A stretch of DNA of 39,491 nucleotides from Terriglobia bacterium (GTDB lineage: Bacteria; Acidobacteriota; Terriglobia; 20CM-2-55-15): NCBI GenBank assembly GCA_036496425.1, contig DASXLG010000174.1, positions 1 through 39,491 on the forward strand, given 5' to 3'. Shown here piece after piece: positions 24,246 through 32,003 of this stretch. The notes beneath the pieces were generated by a model, which ran no database searches, had not been told where the DNA came from, and saw only the letters and a list, made by a program, of their open reading frames with translations. The translations under genes and the position numbers were made by a program. Numbering within the stretch: the stretch's first letter is position 1; every line of letters begins with the position of its first letter.

Positions 24246-25634
24246 ATGCGCGTGGTTATCGCGGACCTTAAAGGCCGTGGAGGATTTGTAAACAAGGATA
24301 CGGTGGTTGGTGGGTACGGCTCGAGATTTCGAGGTTTTTCCTGGACAACGAATTGGATCGAACGCGCTCGAAAGCTCTTCCAGAACGTACCCAGCATTCA
24401 TTGCGGCTATCTCGCCGCAATTTTTGAGAAAGCGGGCCACGAAGTCCGCATTACTAACGAAGAATTCGTTGACGGCGATATCGCGCTGATCCTCAGCTCG
24501 CTCGTCGATTATAAGCACGAGATCGAATGGGCGCGCGAAGCCAAGAAGCGCTTCGGCCTGCGGGTCGGCTTCTTCGGCGCGGTTGCGACCCACATGCCTG
24601 AGCTGATTCAGGATGATGCGGACTTCGTCATCAAAGGAGAGCCGGAAGCCGCGGCCATGCGTATCGCTGCCGGCGAAGTACCTGAAGGACTCATGGCCAG
24701 TCCCGCCATCGACGACCTGGACACTCTGCCTTTCCCGGCGTGGCAGCTCTTTAATCCGGGCCGGCACGCGGTCGGCAGATCGATTCGCGCATCGCGGCAT
24801 TCGTTCCCGATCCTGTCGAGCCGGAGTTGTCCGGAACACTGCACATATTGCCCGCACCGGATCACGGCCCCCTATCGCGCGCGAACGGCCGAAAACGTCG
24901 TGGAAGAGATCGAACATATCTGCAAAAAATACGGCCAGGCATACCTCATCTTCCGTGACCCGCTATTTACAGAGGAGCGCGAGCGCGCCGTGGGAATTGC
25001 CGAGGGTATCCTCCGGAAGAAGCTGGATGTCAAATTCGAGTGCGAGACGCGACTCGACGACCTCGATAAGCCGCTGCTCGACCTGCTGCACCGCGCCGGG
25101 CTGAACACAATCACGTTCGGCGTCGAGTCGATGGACCCGGCAACGCTGAAACGAGTGGGACGCCGGCCGATTCCGCCGGAGCACCAGAAGGACATCATTG
25201 GTTATTGCCGCGACAAACGCATCACGACTGAAGGTTTCTATGTCATCGGCTTTCTCACCGACACGATGGAAAGCATCCGGGCCACCATCGACTATTCGAT
25301 CGATCTTGGAAGCACGGCGGCGCTCTTCAAAGTGCTGACCCCGTTTCCAGGCACTCCGTTATTCAAGCAAATGAAGCCGCTGGTCAGCGAGACCGATTGG
25401 GAAAAATTCGACGGTTACACGCCGACATTCAAACATCCCAATATGACCAATGACGAACTACGCCATCTGCTGGGTCTGGCTTATGTGCGGTTCTACGTTC
25501 GCCCGTCGTTCGGGTTGAATTACCTCGGCATCAAAACACCGAGCGAGGCGTTCGAACGGCTGGAGGCGTACGCCAAGAAGCGGCAACTCGAAGAACATTT
25601 CGCATTTTTTGAGGCCAGAGCCGGCGATCAGTAA
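24246..25634 (+). CDS. Radical SAM protein with B12-binding-like N-terminal domain, substrate unknown
   Basis: The 462-residue product has an N-terminal Rossmann-like domain (about 1-150) like the cobalamin-binding domain of class B radical SAM enzymes, with GYLAAIFEKAGHEVRI and GFFGAVATHMPEL; the usual DxHxxG cobalamin ligand motif is not obvious. The radical SAM core carries CPEHCTYC (Cys195, Cys199, Cys202), binding a 4Fe-4S cluster, and later GVESMDPATLKRVGRR typical of the oxidoreductase/methyltransferase group. The start has a good GGAGG leader 4-8 bases upstream. Relatives include hopanoid, bacteriochlorophyll and methylthiotransferase enzymes, and the substrate cannot be read from sequence. 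It ends 26 bases before a strong hairpin. Confidence 0.85.
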   Translation: MRVVIADLKGRGGFVNKDTVVGGYGSRFRGFSWTTNWIERARKLFQNVPSIHCGYLAAIFEKAGHEVRITNEEFVDGDIALILSSLVDYKHEIEWAREAKKRFGLRVGFFGAVATHMPELIQDDADFVIKGEPEAAAMRIAAGEVPEGLMASPAIDDLDTLPFPAWQLFNPGRHAVGRSIRASRHSFPILSSRSCPEHCTYCPHRITAPYRARTAENVVEEIEHICKKYGQAYLIFRDPLFTEERERAVGIAEGILRKKLDVKFECETRLDDLDKPLLDLLHRAGLNTITFGVESMDPATLKRVGRRPIPPEHQKDIIGYCRDKRITTEGFYVIGFLTDTMESIRATIDYSIDLGSTAALFKVLTPFPGTPLFKQMKPLVSETDWEKFDGYTPTFKHPNMTNDELRHLLGLAYVRFYVRPSFGLNYLGIKTPSEAFERLEAYAKKRQLEEHFAFFEARAGDQ

Positions 25635-25660
25635 TCCACATGGCTTGGGCGACACCGCCG

Positions 25661-25707
25661 GAACTTATTGCACCATTGCATCTGATGCAATGGTGCAATA
25701 AGAAGTT
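25661..25707. terminator. Bidirectional hairpin between convergent genes
   Basis: CTTATTGCACCATTGCAT (25665-25682) and its perfect 18-bp complement (25686-25703) flank a 3-base loop, CTG. GGAA before it and TTTCC after it extend the pairing slightly. It separates the radical SAM gene (ends 25634) from the histidine kinase (ends 25723), so it probably stops transcription from both sides, though no U-run follows. Confidence 0.75.
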
Positions 25708-25722
25708 TCCGGTCCTCCCGAA

Positions 25723-27555
25723 TCAGGCCGGAACTTTCTTCCGCAGATCCAACGCAGGCAGCGTGAAATAGAACGTCGTCCCCCGCCCAACCGTGCTATC
25801 CACCCACATCCTTCCTCCGTGCGCCTCAACCAGCGTCCTTGCGATGAACAATCCCAGGCCCATCCCGCTGCGGGTCTTCTGCATCTGCCAGTACGGCTCG
25901 AAAATCCTGCCCAGCGCCTCGCCCGGAATCCCGGGCCCGGTGTCCGCGACCGAAACCTGGATGTCGCCCTGAAGCCGCGCCGCCGTAACCGTTATCTTTC
26001 CGCCCTTGGGAGTAAACTTGAGCGCATTCCCGAGCAGGTTATCGAGCACCTGCGTGATTCTACCCATGTCCCCCGCGATCCTCGGCAAACCCGGCACGAC
26101 GGTCGTAAAAAACTCAATCTCTTTCTCCCGGGCAAGCAATCGAACTCTTTCCAGCGCGGGTTCGACGGCATCCTCAACCGTGCACTCCTGAAGATCCACA
26201 TCCAGATGTCCCGCCTGAATTCTCGCCACATCCGTTAGATCGCCGATCAGCTGATTCATGTGCCGCGCGGTGCGTTGCAGCATGTGGAGGTTGTTTTTGA
26301 TCGGATCGATCTCTCCTGGGCGAGTTTCGAGCATCTGGATCAGAACGTGCGATCTCAACAATATCGTGTTGATCGGATTCTTCAGGTCATGGGACACGAT
26401 CGCCATCATGTCGTCCCGGGCCTGCACCGCATGCTGGAACGTCGTGTTCGATGCGATCAGCCGTTCGCGATGCCGGATGATCAGAAAAAGGGCAAAACTG
26501 ACGGCTGCCGTCAAAAAGAGCAGAGCGATGACGAGTTCACGCACTCGGTGATATGGCGTGAACGCTTCCGCGACCTCCATCTCCGTCGCGAGACCCATTC
26601 CGAGTTGGTTGTCCCAGAGCCACGCTCCGATAACCGGTACACCGCGGTAGTCGCGATACCCCTGGAGGTCCATTCCGGAGCGGCCCTCGATAGCGCTCTG
26701 CGCCGCACGCGTCAGCGGCTGCTGATCCCTCGGAACTCTGGGCTTATACCCCTCAATGGTATTGCCGCCGGGATCTCGAATTTCGAGATTCAGTATGCTG
26801 TCGGCATCGCGCGGGATGAGTCCGGCTTTGCGCAATTGGTCTTCAAAGCGGCTCTCCGTGACGAGCCTCCCGCTGCGATCGAACGCATACGTTTCGCCGG
26901 TGCTCTCCAGACGTCCGAGGCGGGCGGCCCGCGTGAAATCTCTTCGAGGATCGAGACGCAACGCCAATGCCGCGATCACGTTTCCCTTCTCATCATGGAT
27001 CGGAGCGCCCGCCGTCATGACCGGATACTGCCGTCGGGTGTTTTCATCGAGTAACAGCGAGGACCGGAAAGGCAGCCCCAGGGTAGTCTTACCGGCCATG
27101 GCCCGGACCAGCACGTCGTGGTTGTGGGCGCCGCTGTCCTTGATCCCGACGGTTTCATCGAGTTCCGCCGCGATCTGCACGTCGTCCGGCGCGATCACGG
27201 CGAAGCTTGGAAACTGGGTTAAGTCCAGCGCCGGCGCAACCGCCTGCCGGATCTCTTTCAGTGCAGGGCTGCTCGTCAGGGCCTTTGAATTCCGTGGAAC
27301 TTGAAGCTGACGTTCGACGCCTTCACGGAGTTTGCTGCTGTTCGCGAGTACCGCAACGTCGACCTCCGTCTGCTCGGCCCAGTTATCCAACGCCTTGTCT
27401 GTCGTGGACAGGACCGCCTGAAGCGAACTGGCAAGCCGGTCGTTCACATGCAACTGAATGCGGTCCAGAATCCAGAAAACCGCAACCGCCAGGAGCACGA
27501 TCAGCGCAATTGGAACGACGATCACCCGATGAAATTGGTGTTTTCCCTTCGGCAT
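25723..27555 (-). CDS. Orphan sensor histidine kinase with periplasmic Cache-like domain
   Basis: The 610-residue membrane kinase has TM1 (about 11-31), a large periplasmic sensor region (about 32-340) that looks like a dCache domain, with ETYAFDRSGRLVTESRF and YRDYRGVPVIGAWLW, then TM2 (341-361). The cytoplasmic part has HisKA with the phospho-acceptor His389 in IVSHDLKNPI, the N box LDNLLGNALKFTP (about 504-515), G1 VADTGPGIP, F box FEPYWQM and G2 SGMGLGLFIA. All catalytic motifs are intact. No response regulator lies next to it, so the partner is elsewhere. Input ligand unknown; the dCache form suggests small molecules such as amino or carboxylic acids. Confidence 0.93.
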   Translation of the reverse strand: MPKGKHQFHRVIVVPIALIVLLAVAVFWILDRIQLHVNDRLASSLQAVLSTTDKALDNWAEQTEVDVAVLANSSKLREGVERQLQVPRNSKALTSSPALKEIRQAVAPALDLTQFPSFAVIAPDDVQIAAELDETVGIKDSGAHNHDVLVRAMAGKTTLGLPFRSSLLLDENTRRQYPVMTAGAPIHDEKGNVIAALALRLDPRRDFTRAARLGRLESTGETYAFDRSGRLVTESRFEDQLRKAGLIPRDADSILNLEIRDPGGNTIEGYKPRVPRDQQPLTRAAQSAIEGRSGMDLQGYRDYRGVPVIGAWLWDNQLGMGLATEMEVAEAFTPYHRVRELVIALLFLTAAVSFALFLIIRHRERLIASNTTFQHAVQARDDMMAIVSHDLKNPINTILLRSHVLIQMLETRPGEIDPIKNNLHMLQRTARHMNQLIGDLTDVARIQAGHLDVDLQECTVEDAVEPALERVRLLAREKEIEFFTTVVPGLPRIAGDMGRITQVLDNLLGNALKFTPKGGKITVTAARLQGDIQVSVADTGPGIPGEALGRIFEPYWQMQKTRSGMGLGLFIARTLVEAHGGRMWVDSTVGRGTTFYFTLPALDLRKKVPA

Positions 27556-27651
27556 ACCGAGGACTGCAGAAATGAACTTCCTTTTTCAAAATACTCCATT
27601 GCGGGAAAAGGAAGCAAAGGGTGTGCCCCATAATAAAGAAGGGATAAGAAT

Positions 27652-27666
27652 AGCCACAAAAGGCAA
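27652..27666 (+). repeat. Micro-repeat fragment AGCCACAAAAGGCAA
   Basis: A short copy of the boundary micro-repeat in the 181-base gap between the histidine kinase and the AbrB gene. The rest of this gap (27556-27736) holds only the toxin relic described next. Confidence 0.4.
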
Positions 27667-27679
27667 CGCGTACAGATAC

Positions 27680-27734
27680 TCAAGGGATCTCAGGTAGTGG
27701 AGCGATCAGCTCGATCCACGAGAGTTGGTTTCAC
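27680..27734 (-). pseudogene. Possible relic of a PIN-domain (VapC-like) toxin start
   Basis: Two bases after the AbrB stop, a GTG begins VKPTLVDRADRSTT followed by a stop (27690-27734). The adjacent frame (27680-27730) reads NQLSWIELIAPLPEIP, stop. PIN toxins often begin MKPTLVDSSxWIE. Joining the two frames after VKPTLVD gives VKPTLVD-SWIEL, which looks like a toxin N terminus broken by frameshift and deleted after about 20 codons. The placement directly behind the antitoxin is where a toxin gene is expected. This is an inference from a short stretch. Confidence 0.4.
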
Positions 27735-27736
27735 GC

Positions 27737-27967
27737 TTACTTGCGCGTCAGGGCGAGGATCTCGTCCGTACTCATTTTAACGTTCCCGGTTCCTCTTAGC
27801 TTCGCAACGATATCGGCGCCTCTGCCTCGGGCACTCTTCGCCGGAACCTTGATCAGCCGCACCGTATTTCCACGGACCTCGAAATCGACTTCCGTATTGG
27901 GGAAGATGCCGAGCTTCTCGCGAACCTCGATCGGGATCGTCACCTGACCTTTCGATGTGACGCGCAT
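27737..27967 (-). CDS. AbrB/MazE/SpoVT-family DNA-binding protein (antitoxin-like)
   Basis: The 76-residue product starts MRVTSKGQVTIPIEVREKLG, the swapped-hairpin DNA-binding motif of AbrB/VapB-type antitoxins (about 1-45), followed by a basic, variable tail (AKSARGRGADIVAKL and a C-terminal STDEILALTRK) that normally binds the toxin. The start is ATG 27967, with GTAGGAG 8 bases upstream. A near-perfect inverted repeat overlaps this leader, fitting autoregulation. The following toxin gene is apparently a broken PIN relic, so this antitoxin may be an orphan kept for DNA binding or as protection against related toxins. Confidence 0.9.
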   Translation of the reverse strand: MRVTSKGQVTIPIEVREKLGIFPNTEVDFEVRGNTVRLIKVPAKSARGRGADIVAKLRGTGNVKMSTDEILALTRK

Positions 27968-27968
27968 G

Positions 27969-27990
27969 GTATTACTCCTACAAGTAATAC
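27969..27990. promoter_or_regulatory. Operator palindrome at the AbrB ribosome-binding site
   Basis: GTATTACT (27969-27976) and AGTAATAC (27983-27990) form a perfect 8-bp inverted repeat with a 6-base spacer. On the minus strand it overlaps the GTAGGAG ribosome-binding site and begins one base upstream of the AbrB ATG. AbrB/VapB antitoxins typically bind palindromes of this size upstream of their own gene, so autorepression is likely. Confidence 0.7.
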
Positions 27991-28091
27991 TAAGCATTCT
28001 TCGCCATTGCTGCCAGCTCAACACTTAGGCCGAACAGCCGGGACTGCTGTACCGGCAGCGCGAGGCATTCACAATCCGGTATCCTATCAAA

Positions 28092-28625
28092 ATGGTATCA
28101 AGCCCAATGTACGTGCAAATCGGCCCGCCAAAAGAACCTTCCGACGTCGTGGACCTGCTCCTGGAATGTCACGACCGCATCCGGACGTTCATCGGTCTCG
28201 CGGCGCGGCTCGCAAAAACCGAACAGGCCTCTCCGGATGAAATTCGCGATGCAGCGTCCCGCGTGGCGCGTTATTTTTCCGATGCGCTCCCATTGCATGT
28301 GGCGGATGAAGAACAAAGCATTTTGCCCCGGCTTGCCGGCCGCAGCCCGGAGCTGGACAGCGCGCTCGAAACGATGAACCGGGAACATAGGGAACACGAG
28401 CGTCCCTTGCACGTGCTCCTGGAAACCTGCAATGTGCTGAGGAATTCGCCGAAGATGCTCGATCATGTGCGCGAAACACTCACGGGCGCGGTGTCCGAAC
28501 TCGAACGAGGTTATGCCGCGCATCTACAGGAAGAAGAGCGGATCATTCTTCCCGCCATCCGGACTCTTCTGTCGCCGGCAGAGAAAGCCGAAGTCGAATT
28601 GGAACTGAGGGCGCGCCGCCGATGA
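28092..28625 (+). CDS. Hemerythrin-like (HHE) protein
   Basis: A 177-residue, mostly alpha-helical cytoplasmic protein with the di-iron ligand pattern of the hemerythrin HHE family: His27 in LECHDRIR, His69 with Glu73 (HVADEE), His99 and His102 in NREHREHER, and His144 with Glu148 (HLQEEERIILP). Such proteins bind oxygen, nitric oxide or iron. ATG 28092 or 28107 may be the start. The stop overlaps the next gene as ATGA, implying coupling. The 124-base gap to the divergent AbrB gene holds the AbrB operator and presumably the promoters for both directions. Confidence 0.9.
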   Translation: MVSSPMYVQIGPPKEPSDVVDLLLECHDRIRTFIGLAARLAKTEQASPDEIRDAASRVARYFSDALPLHVADEEQSILPRLAGRSPELDSALETMNREHREHERPLHVLLETCNVLRNSPKMLDHVRETLTGAVSELERGYAAHLQEEERIILPAIRTLLSPAEKAEVELELRARRR

Positions 28626-29252
28626 TGTCCAGGGCGGTAACGCGGGTCCGCGAGCGCGGAGCGCTTCTGGTTTTTCCTATCAACAATCGGGAGGATCCAA
28701 AGTCGCTGTGGTCGGAGTTCTTTCCGAAGACCGAGATGGTCTGGGACTGGAATGAAGACGGCGACGCGCGGGTGGCCGGCATGTGGCAATTGATGAAACG
28801 TCTTTCGGGCAGCGGGGATGTCGTTTACTCCAAGTGGTACCAAGGCCGCGACATTCTTTTCGCAGGAGCTGTTTACCGCCATGCTGGCCTTGCGGCGCCG
28901 GAGTTCCGATCCACGCCGTGGGATCTCACGCGCCGCAAAAACCTTGATCGAGATTCTCGAGAATAATTCGCCGCTCTCGACCAAGGAATTGAAACGCGCG
29001 GCGGACCTGCAAGGGCGAGCGAACGAAGCCGAGTATGGACGGGCAATGAAAGATTTGTTTTCGAGATTGCTGATTGTGGGCTTCGGGGAAGTGGAGGACG
29101 GAGCCTTCCCCTCCCTGGCCGTCGGCGCGACCGAGTTGCTATTCTCCGATATATGGACGCAGGCCAAAGAAATGCGGCAGAGCGAAGCCGAAACACTTGT
29201 CAATCGCTTCATGCCCCCGGGATCGAAGTTCCGCCGTTTCTTCGACAAATGA
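28622..29252 (+). pseudogene. Frameshifted AlkZ/YcaQ-related winged-helix protein
   Basis: Two overlapping frames, 28622-28966 and 28818-29252, encode successive parts of one protein. The first reads RERGALLVFPINNREDPKSL, then VWDWNEDGDARVAGMW and VVYSKWYQGR. The second continues with ATFFSQELFTAMLALRR, SPLSTKELKRAADLQGRA, RLLIVGFGEVEDGAFPSLAV and a C-terminal FRRFF. The switch lies at about 28846-28851 (GGCCGCGACATTC), where adding CG restores one frame of about 210 residues. This resembles AlkZ-related glycosylase-like proteins as I recall them. It is either a true 2-base deletion in a GC repeat or a sequencing error. The intact second half has no start of its own. It is coupled to the hemerythrin by ATGA. 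Confidence 0.75.
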
Positions 29253-29326
29253 TCGCAGGCGCGTTCATCTTTACTTCAGAGTCACACTGAGCGACACTCA
29301 GATTCTGATCGCGAAGGGAGAACGCC

Positions 29327-30406
29327 ATGTTCCACCTCAGAGCATTTTCTTCGAGGATTCTTCTCGTCCTGATTGCCATTCCTGCACTCCCTCTGCTGGC
29401 GCAGGTTTCGAGCGTCACCATTCCAACCGCTCCGACGCCGGCCGACCCCTATGAACTCGTCACCGGCGCGATTTCCGCTCTGACGGAACCGGCCGACCGC
29501 GTCGCGGCGATGAATCTCATCCGAACCGCAGCAAAAAACGGTATCAGCCACAATGCGGAAATGAATCCGTTCGATTACCAGGTCAAGTTCAATGCAACTG
29601 GAAATGTGGCGGATACCGGATCGGGTGAGCTTACGGAAACCTGGCTGTCCGGGCAGAATTGGCGCGTCACGATCAGCCTCGGAAATTATTCGATGATCCG
29701 CTACGGCTATTCCGGAAAGGTCGGGGATCAGATTCCCGTCTCGAGACTTCCCATGCGTGCACAGATGCTGCGCAACGAAGTACTGTGGGCGATCGGCAAT
29801 GTGAACGGAGGAGTGCCGGCGGGCGTTCGCGTATCGAATGCGGCATTGAACGGCGAGCCGGTGACGTGCGTCCTGCTTTCCGGCGTCAACGGAGCGATGG
29901 CCCAAACGCAATCCCGGCTCTGGCTTGAAAACGAATACTGCGTTTCAACTTCGACGGGATTGCTGCAGGTTCATTCTCCGGTCCCCGGCACATATACGGT
30001 ATTCGGCTATTCGCGAAAGCTGCAATTCCACGGCAAGTTCATGCCCGACCACTTTACAACCTACGTTGCCGGGGTACAGGTCATCACGGCGGATATGGTG
30101 GTCAAGGATCCCGCTTTAAGTTCCGCACAGCTACGGCCGCCGGAGGCCATCCCTGTCGGACGTGGCGGAGTCGTCCTTTCCGAACCCGCGCGCATGCAGC
30201 TGAACCTGCCAGGATCGTCGAACGTGATGGGTACGGTTGTGATCCGAACGGCGTTCAATAACCAGGGACAAGCGACGGATGCGGAAGTTTCTTCTGCATC
30301 GGATCGAAGCCTGATCGATGCCGCAATGTCTAAAGCAAAGCACTTCGAGTTTCATGGTTCAAACGAAGCGTATCTGACCGTCCGATTCAGTCCCCAAGCG
30401 GAATAG
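29327..30406 (+). CDS. Secreted protein with TonB-C-like C-terminal domain, function unknown
   Basis: The 359-residue product has a signal peptide (about 8-26, SSRILLVLIAIPALPLLAQ). The central region (about 60-250) is rich in beta strands and has no recognised motif. The C-terminal part (about 280-359, GTVVIRTAFNNQGQATDAEV then YLTVRFSP) resembles the TonB C-terminal/energy-transducer domain that contacts outer-membrane or periplasmic partners. A good GGGAG leader precedes ATG 29327. Its stop is at the start of a GC-rich terminator hairpin, and it converges with the serine hydrolase gene. I do not recognise a family for the central part. Confidence 0.75.
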   Translation: MFHLRAFSSRILLVLIAIPALPLLAQVSSVTIPTAPTPADPYELVTGAISALTEPADRVAAMNLIRTAAKNGISHNAEMNPFDYQVKFNATGNVADTGSGELTETWLSGQNWRVTISLGNYSMIRYGYSGKVGDQIPVSRLPMRAQMLRNEVLWAIGNVNGGVPAGVRVSNAALNGEPVTCVLLSGVNGAMAQTQSRLWLENEYCVSTSTGLLQVHSPVPGTYTVFGYSRKLQFHGKFMPDHFTTYVAGVQVITADMVVKDPALSSAQLRPPEAIPVGRGGVVLSEPARMQLNLPGSSNVMGTVVIRTAFNNQGQATDAEVSSASDRSLIDAAMSKAKHFEFHGSNEAYLTVRFSPQAE

Positions 30407-30430
30407 GGCGCGATGGCGCCCCATTATTTT
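30406..30430. terminator. Candidate intrinsic terminator between convergent genes
   Basis: GGGCGC (30406-30411), GATG loop, GCGCCC (30416-30421), then CATTATTTT. The stem is 6 bp and the run after it is T-rich, so it fits an intrinsic terminator for the secreted-protein gene. It also lies just past the end of the convergent serine hydrolase gene. Confidence 0.5.
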
Positions 30431-30431
30431 C

Positions 30432-31667
30432 CTACTCGACCACCGATTGCAGTACCGCGTTTTCGAAATCCCGGATCATTTCCTGATTGGACGTCTGAAC
30501 CAGCAGGAGGCCCACGAGTTTTTCCTTTGGATCAACCCAGAAGTGGGTGCCAAAGGCACCTTGCCAGCCGAAGGAACCGTTCGAAAGATACGTGCCCCGC
30601 GCGACGGCGTCAGTAATCACGCGAACGCTTAATCCCCAGGCTTCGCCTCGAGCGCGGCCGGGCAGCGTGTCGGGCGCAAAAGGAGAGCCCATCAATTCAA
30701 CCGAACGGGGACTCAGAAGCCGCTTGCCGTTGAGTTGGCCGCCGTTCACCAGCATCTGGGCGAATTTGACATAGTCGTCGGCCGTACTCGAGAGGCCGCC
30801 GCTACCGGAAAAGTAAGTGGTCGGCGGAGCGGGCTGATTCGCAGACTTCTCGAGGCCTTTCGCCGTCTTCTGATACATCGTAACGACGCGGGATTTCTGC
30901 GGCTCGCTGATATTAAAGAAGGTGTCCTTCATTCCCAGCGGATCGAAGATCCGCTGCTTCAGGAACTGATCCAGGCTCTGTCCGGAAACGATTTCGACGA
31001 TTCTTCCCAACGTGTCGAAGCCGGCGCCCGGACTATAGCTCCAGCGGCTGCCAGGTTGAAATTCGAGCGGGACCTGGCCCAGGCGCGGGATATAGTCGGC
31101 GAGTGTCTCTCCAGGCTTTCTCTGGATCTTCCCGGCTTCAGCCGTGCTGATGCTGCCGCTCACCAGGCCGGACGTATGGGTTAACAGGTCTTTGATCGTG
31201 ATCTCACGCTCCGCAGGCACCGCATAAAAACGCGGCGCGGCGCCTCGCGCTCCCGCCTGCCCTGGAGCCGGCTGCGCGACTGCAACTTTCAATTCTTTGA
31301 ACTCCGGAATGAATCTCGAGACGGGGTCCGTGAGCCGCACCTTTCCTTCTTCCATCATCATTAATATCGCTGTACCGACGATCGGCTTTGTCATGGATGC
31401 GATCCGGAAAATGGCATCCTTCGTCATCGGCTTATTCGTTTCGATGTCCATCACGCCCTGGGCATCCAGGTACGCAATTTGTCCATTCCGCGCAACGAGC
31501 GTTACGGCGCCGGAGATGTCCCGCGCCGCGATTCTGCGCTCCATGAGGTCGTGTACACGCTTCAAACGTTCCGAGGAGAGGCCAACCTGCTCCGGTTTGG
31601 CAGTCTGTGCCAGTACGCTGGTGTACGCGCAGATGACAAACACGATCGACAAGACGATGCGTTTCAT
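30432..31667 (-). CDS. Secreted serine hydrolase, beta-lactamase class C / penicillin-binding protein 4* family
   Basis: The 411-residue product has a signal peptide (about 1-20) and the class C beta-lactamase-type fold. Active-site Ser lies in ASMTK (SxxK), with SYSPGAG (the Tyr motif, usually YxN, here YSP) and GFDTLGRIVEIVSG following. The C-terminal strand SFGWQGAFGTHFWVDP replaces the usual Lys/His-Thr-Gly motif. Such enzymes are esterases, amidases or peptidases acting on cell-wall peptides or esters; real beta-lactamase activity is not implied. ATG 31667 has a good AGGAG leader. Palindromic repeat copy 3 lies 93 bases upstream. Confidence 0.9.
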   Translation of the reverse strand: MKRIVLSIVFVICAYTSVLAQTAKPEQVGLSSERLKRVHDLMERRIAARDISGAVTLVARNGQIAYLDAQGVMDIETNKPMTKDAIFRIASMTKPIVGTAILMMMEEGKVRLTDPVSRFIPEFKELKVAVAQPAPGQAGARGAAPRFYAVPAEREITIKDLLTHTSGLVSGSISTAEAGKIQRKPGETLADYIPRLGQVPLEFQPGSRWSYSPGAGFDTLGRIVEIVSGQSLDQFLKQRIFDPLGMKDTFFNISEPQKSRVVTMYQKTAKGLEKSANQPAPPTTYFSGSGGLSSTADDYVKFAQMLVNGGQLNGKRLLSPRSVELMGSPFAPDTLPGRARGEAWGLSVRVITDAVARGTYLSNGSFGWQGAFGTHFWVDPKEKLVGLLLVQTSNQEMIRDFENAVLQSVVE

Positions 31668-31759
31668 AAGGTCTCCTGTTGTTGGGGATCAACGGTCAGG
31701 AACATATACAAAACGCGGGATCAATGCGAGAAATTCGTGAGCAACACACTCGAATTCAA

Positions 31760-31898
31760 CATGGTGTGTGAGCGACCCCCTGCCGCCGCTTCGCGGCGGC
31801 TGTCCCCCTTTCCAAGGGGGACAGTACCCCTCCGCCAACTCTCCCCCTGATACAGGGGGGAGAGCCGCGAAGCGGCAGGGGGCCGCTCACACACCATG
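31760..31898. repeat. Palindromic intergenic repeat, copy 3
   Basis: The left end CATGGTGTGTGAGCGACC plus CCCTGCC (31760-31784) recurs inverted at 31874-31898 with one mismatch. Inside are CTGTCCCCCTTTCCAAGGGG plus GACAG (31800-31824), a CTCTCCCCCT hairpin with AGGGGGGAGAG (31839-31864), and small CCGCCGCTTCGCGGCGG (31783-31799) and CCGCGAAGCGG (31865-31875) hairpins. It occupies part of the 336-base gap between two divergent genes, leaving room on either side for promoters. It encodes no protein. The flanks do not show an obvious target duplication. Confidence 0.88.
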
Positions 31899-31937
31899 TC
31901 GAAATCGAGTCCGGTGCAAACGAGCAATATATTGCAA

Positions 31938-31966
31938 TTGCGCCTCATAACGCCCGGTACTATAGT
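31938..31966 (+). promoter_or_regulatory. Candidate sigma-70 promoter of the tannase gene
   Basis: TTGCGC (31938-31943), 17 bases, then TATAGT (31961-31966). It predicts a start about 30 bases before ATG 32004 and lies between repeat copy 3 and the gene. The downstream leader contains GAGGAGA as ribosome-binding site. Confidence 0.5.
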
Positions 31967-32003
31967 GCGGCCGTTCCGTAATCGACAGTTCGCGAGGAGA
32001 TCC

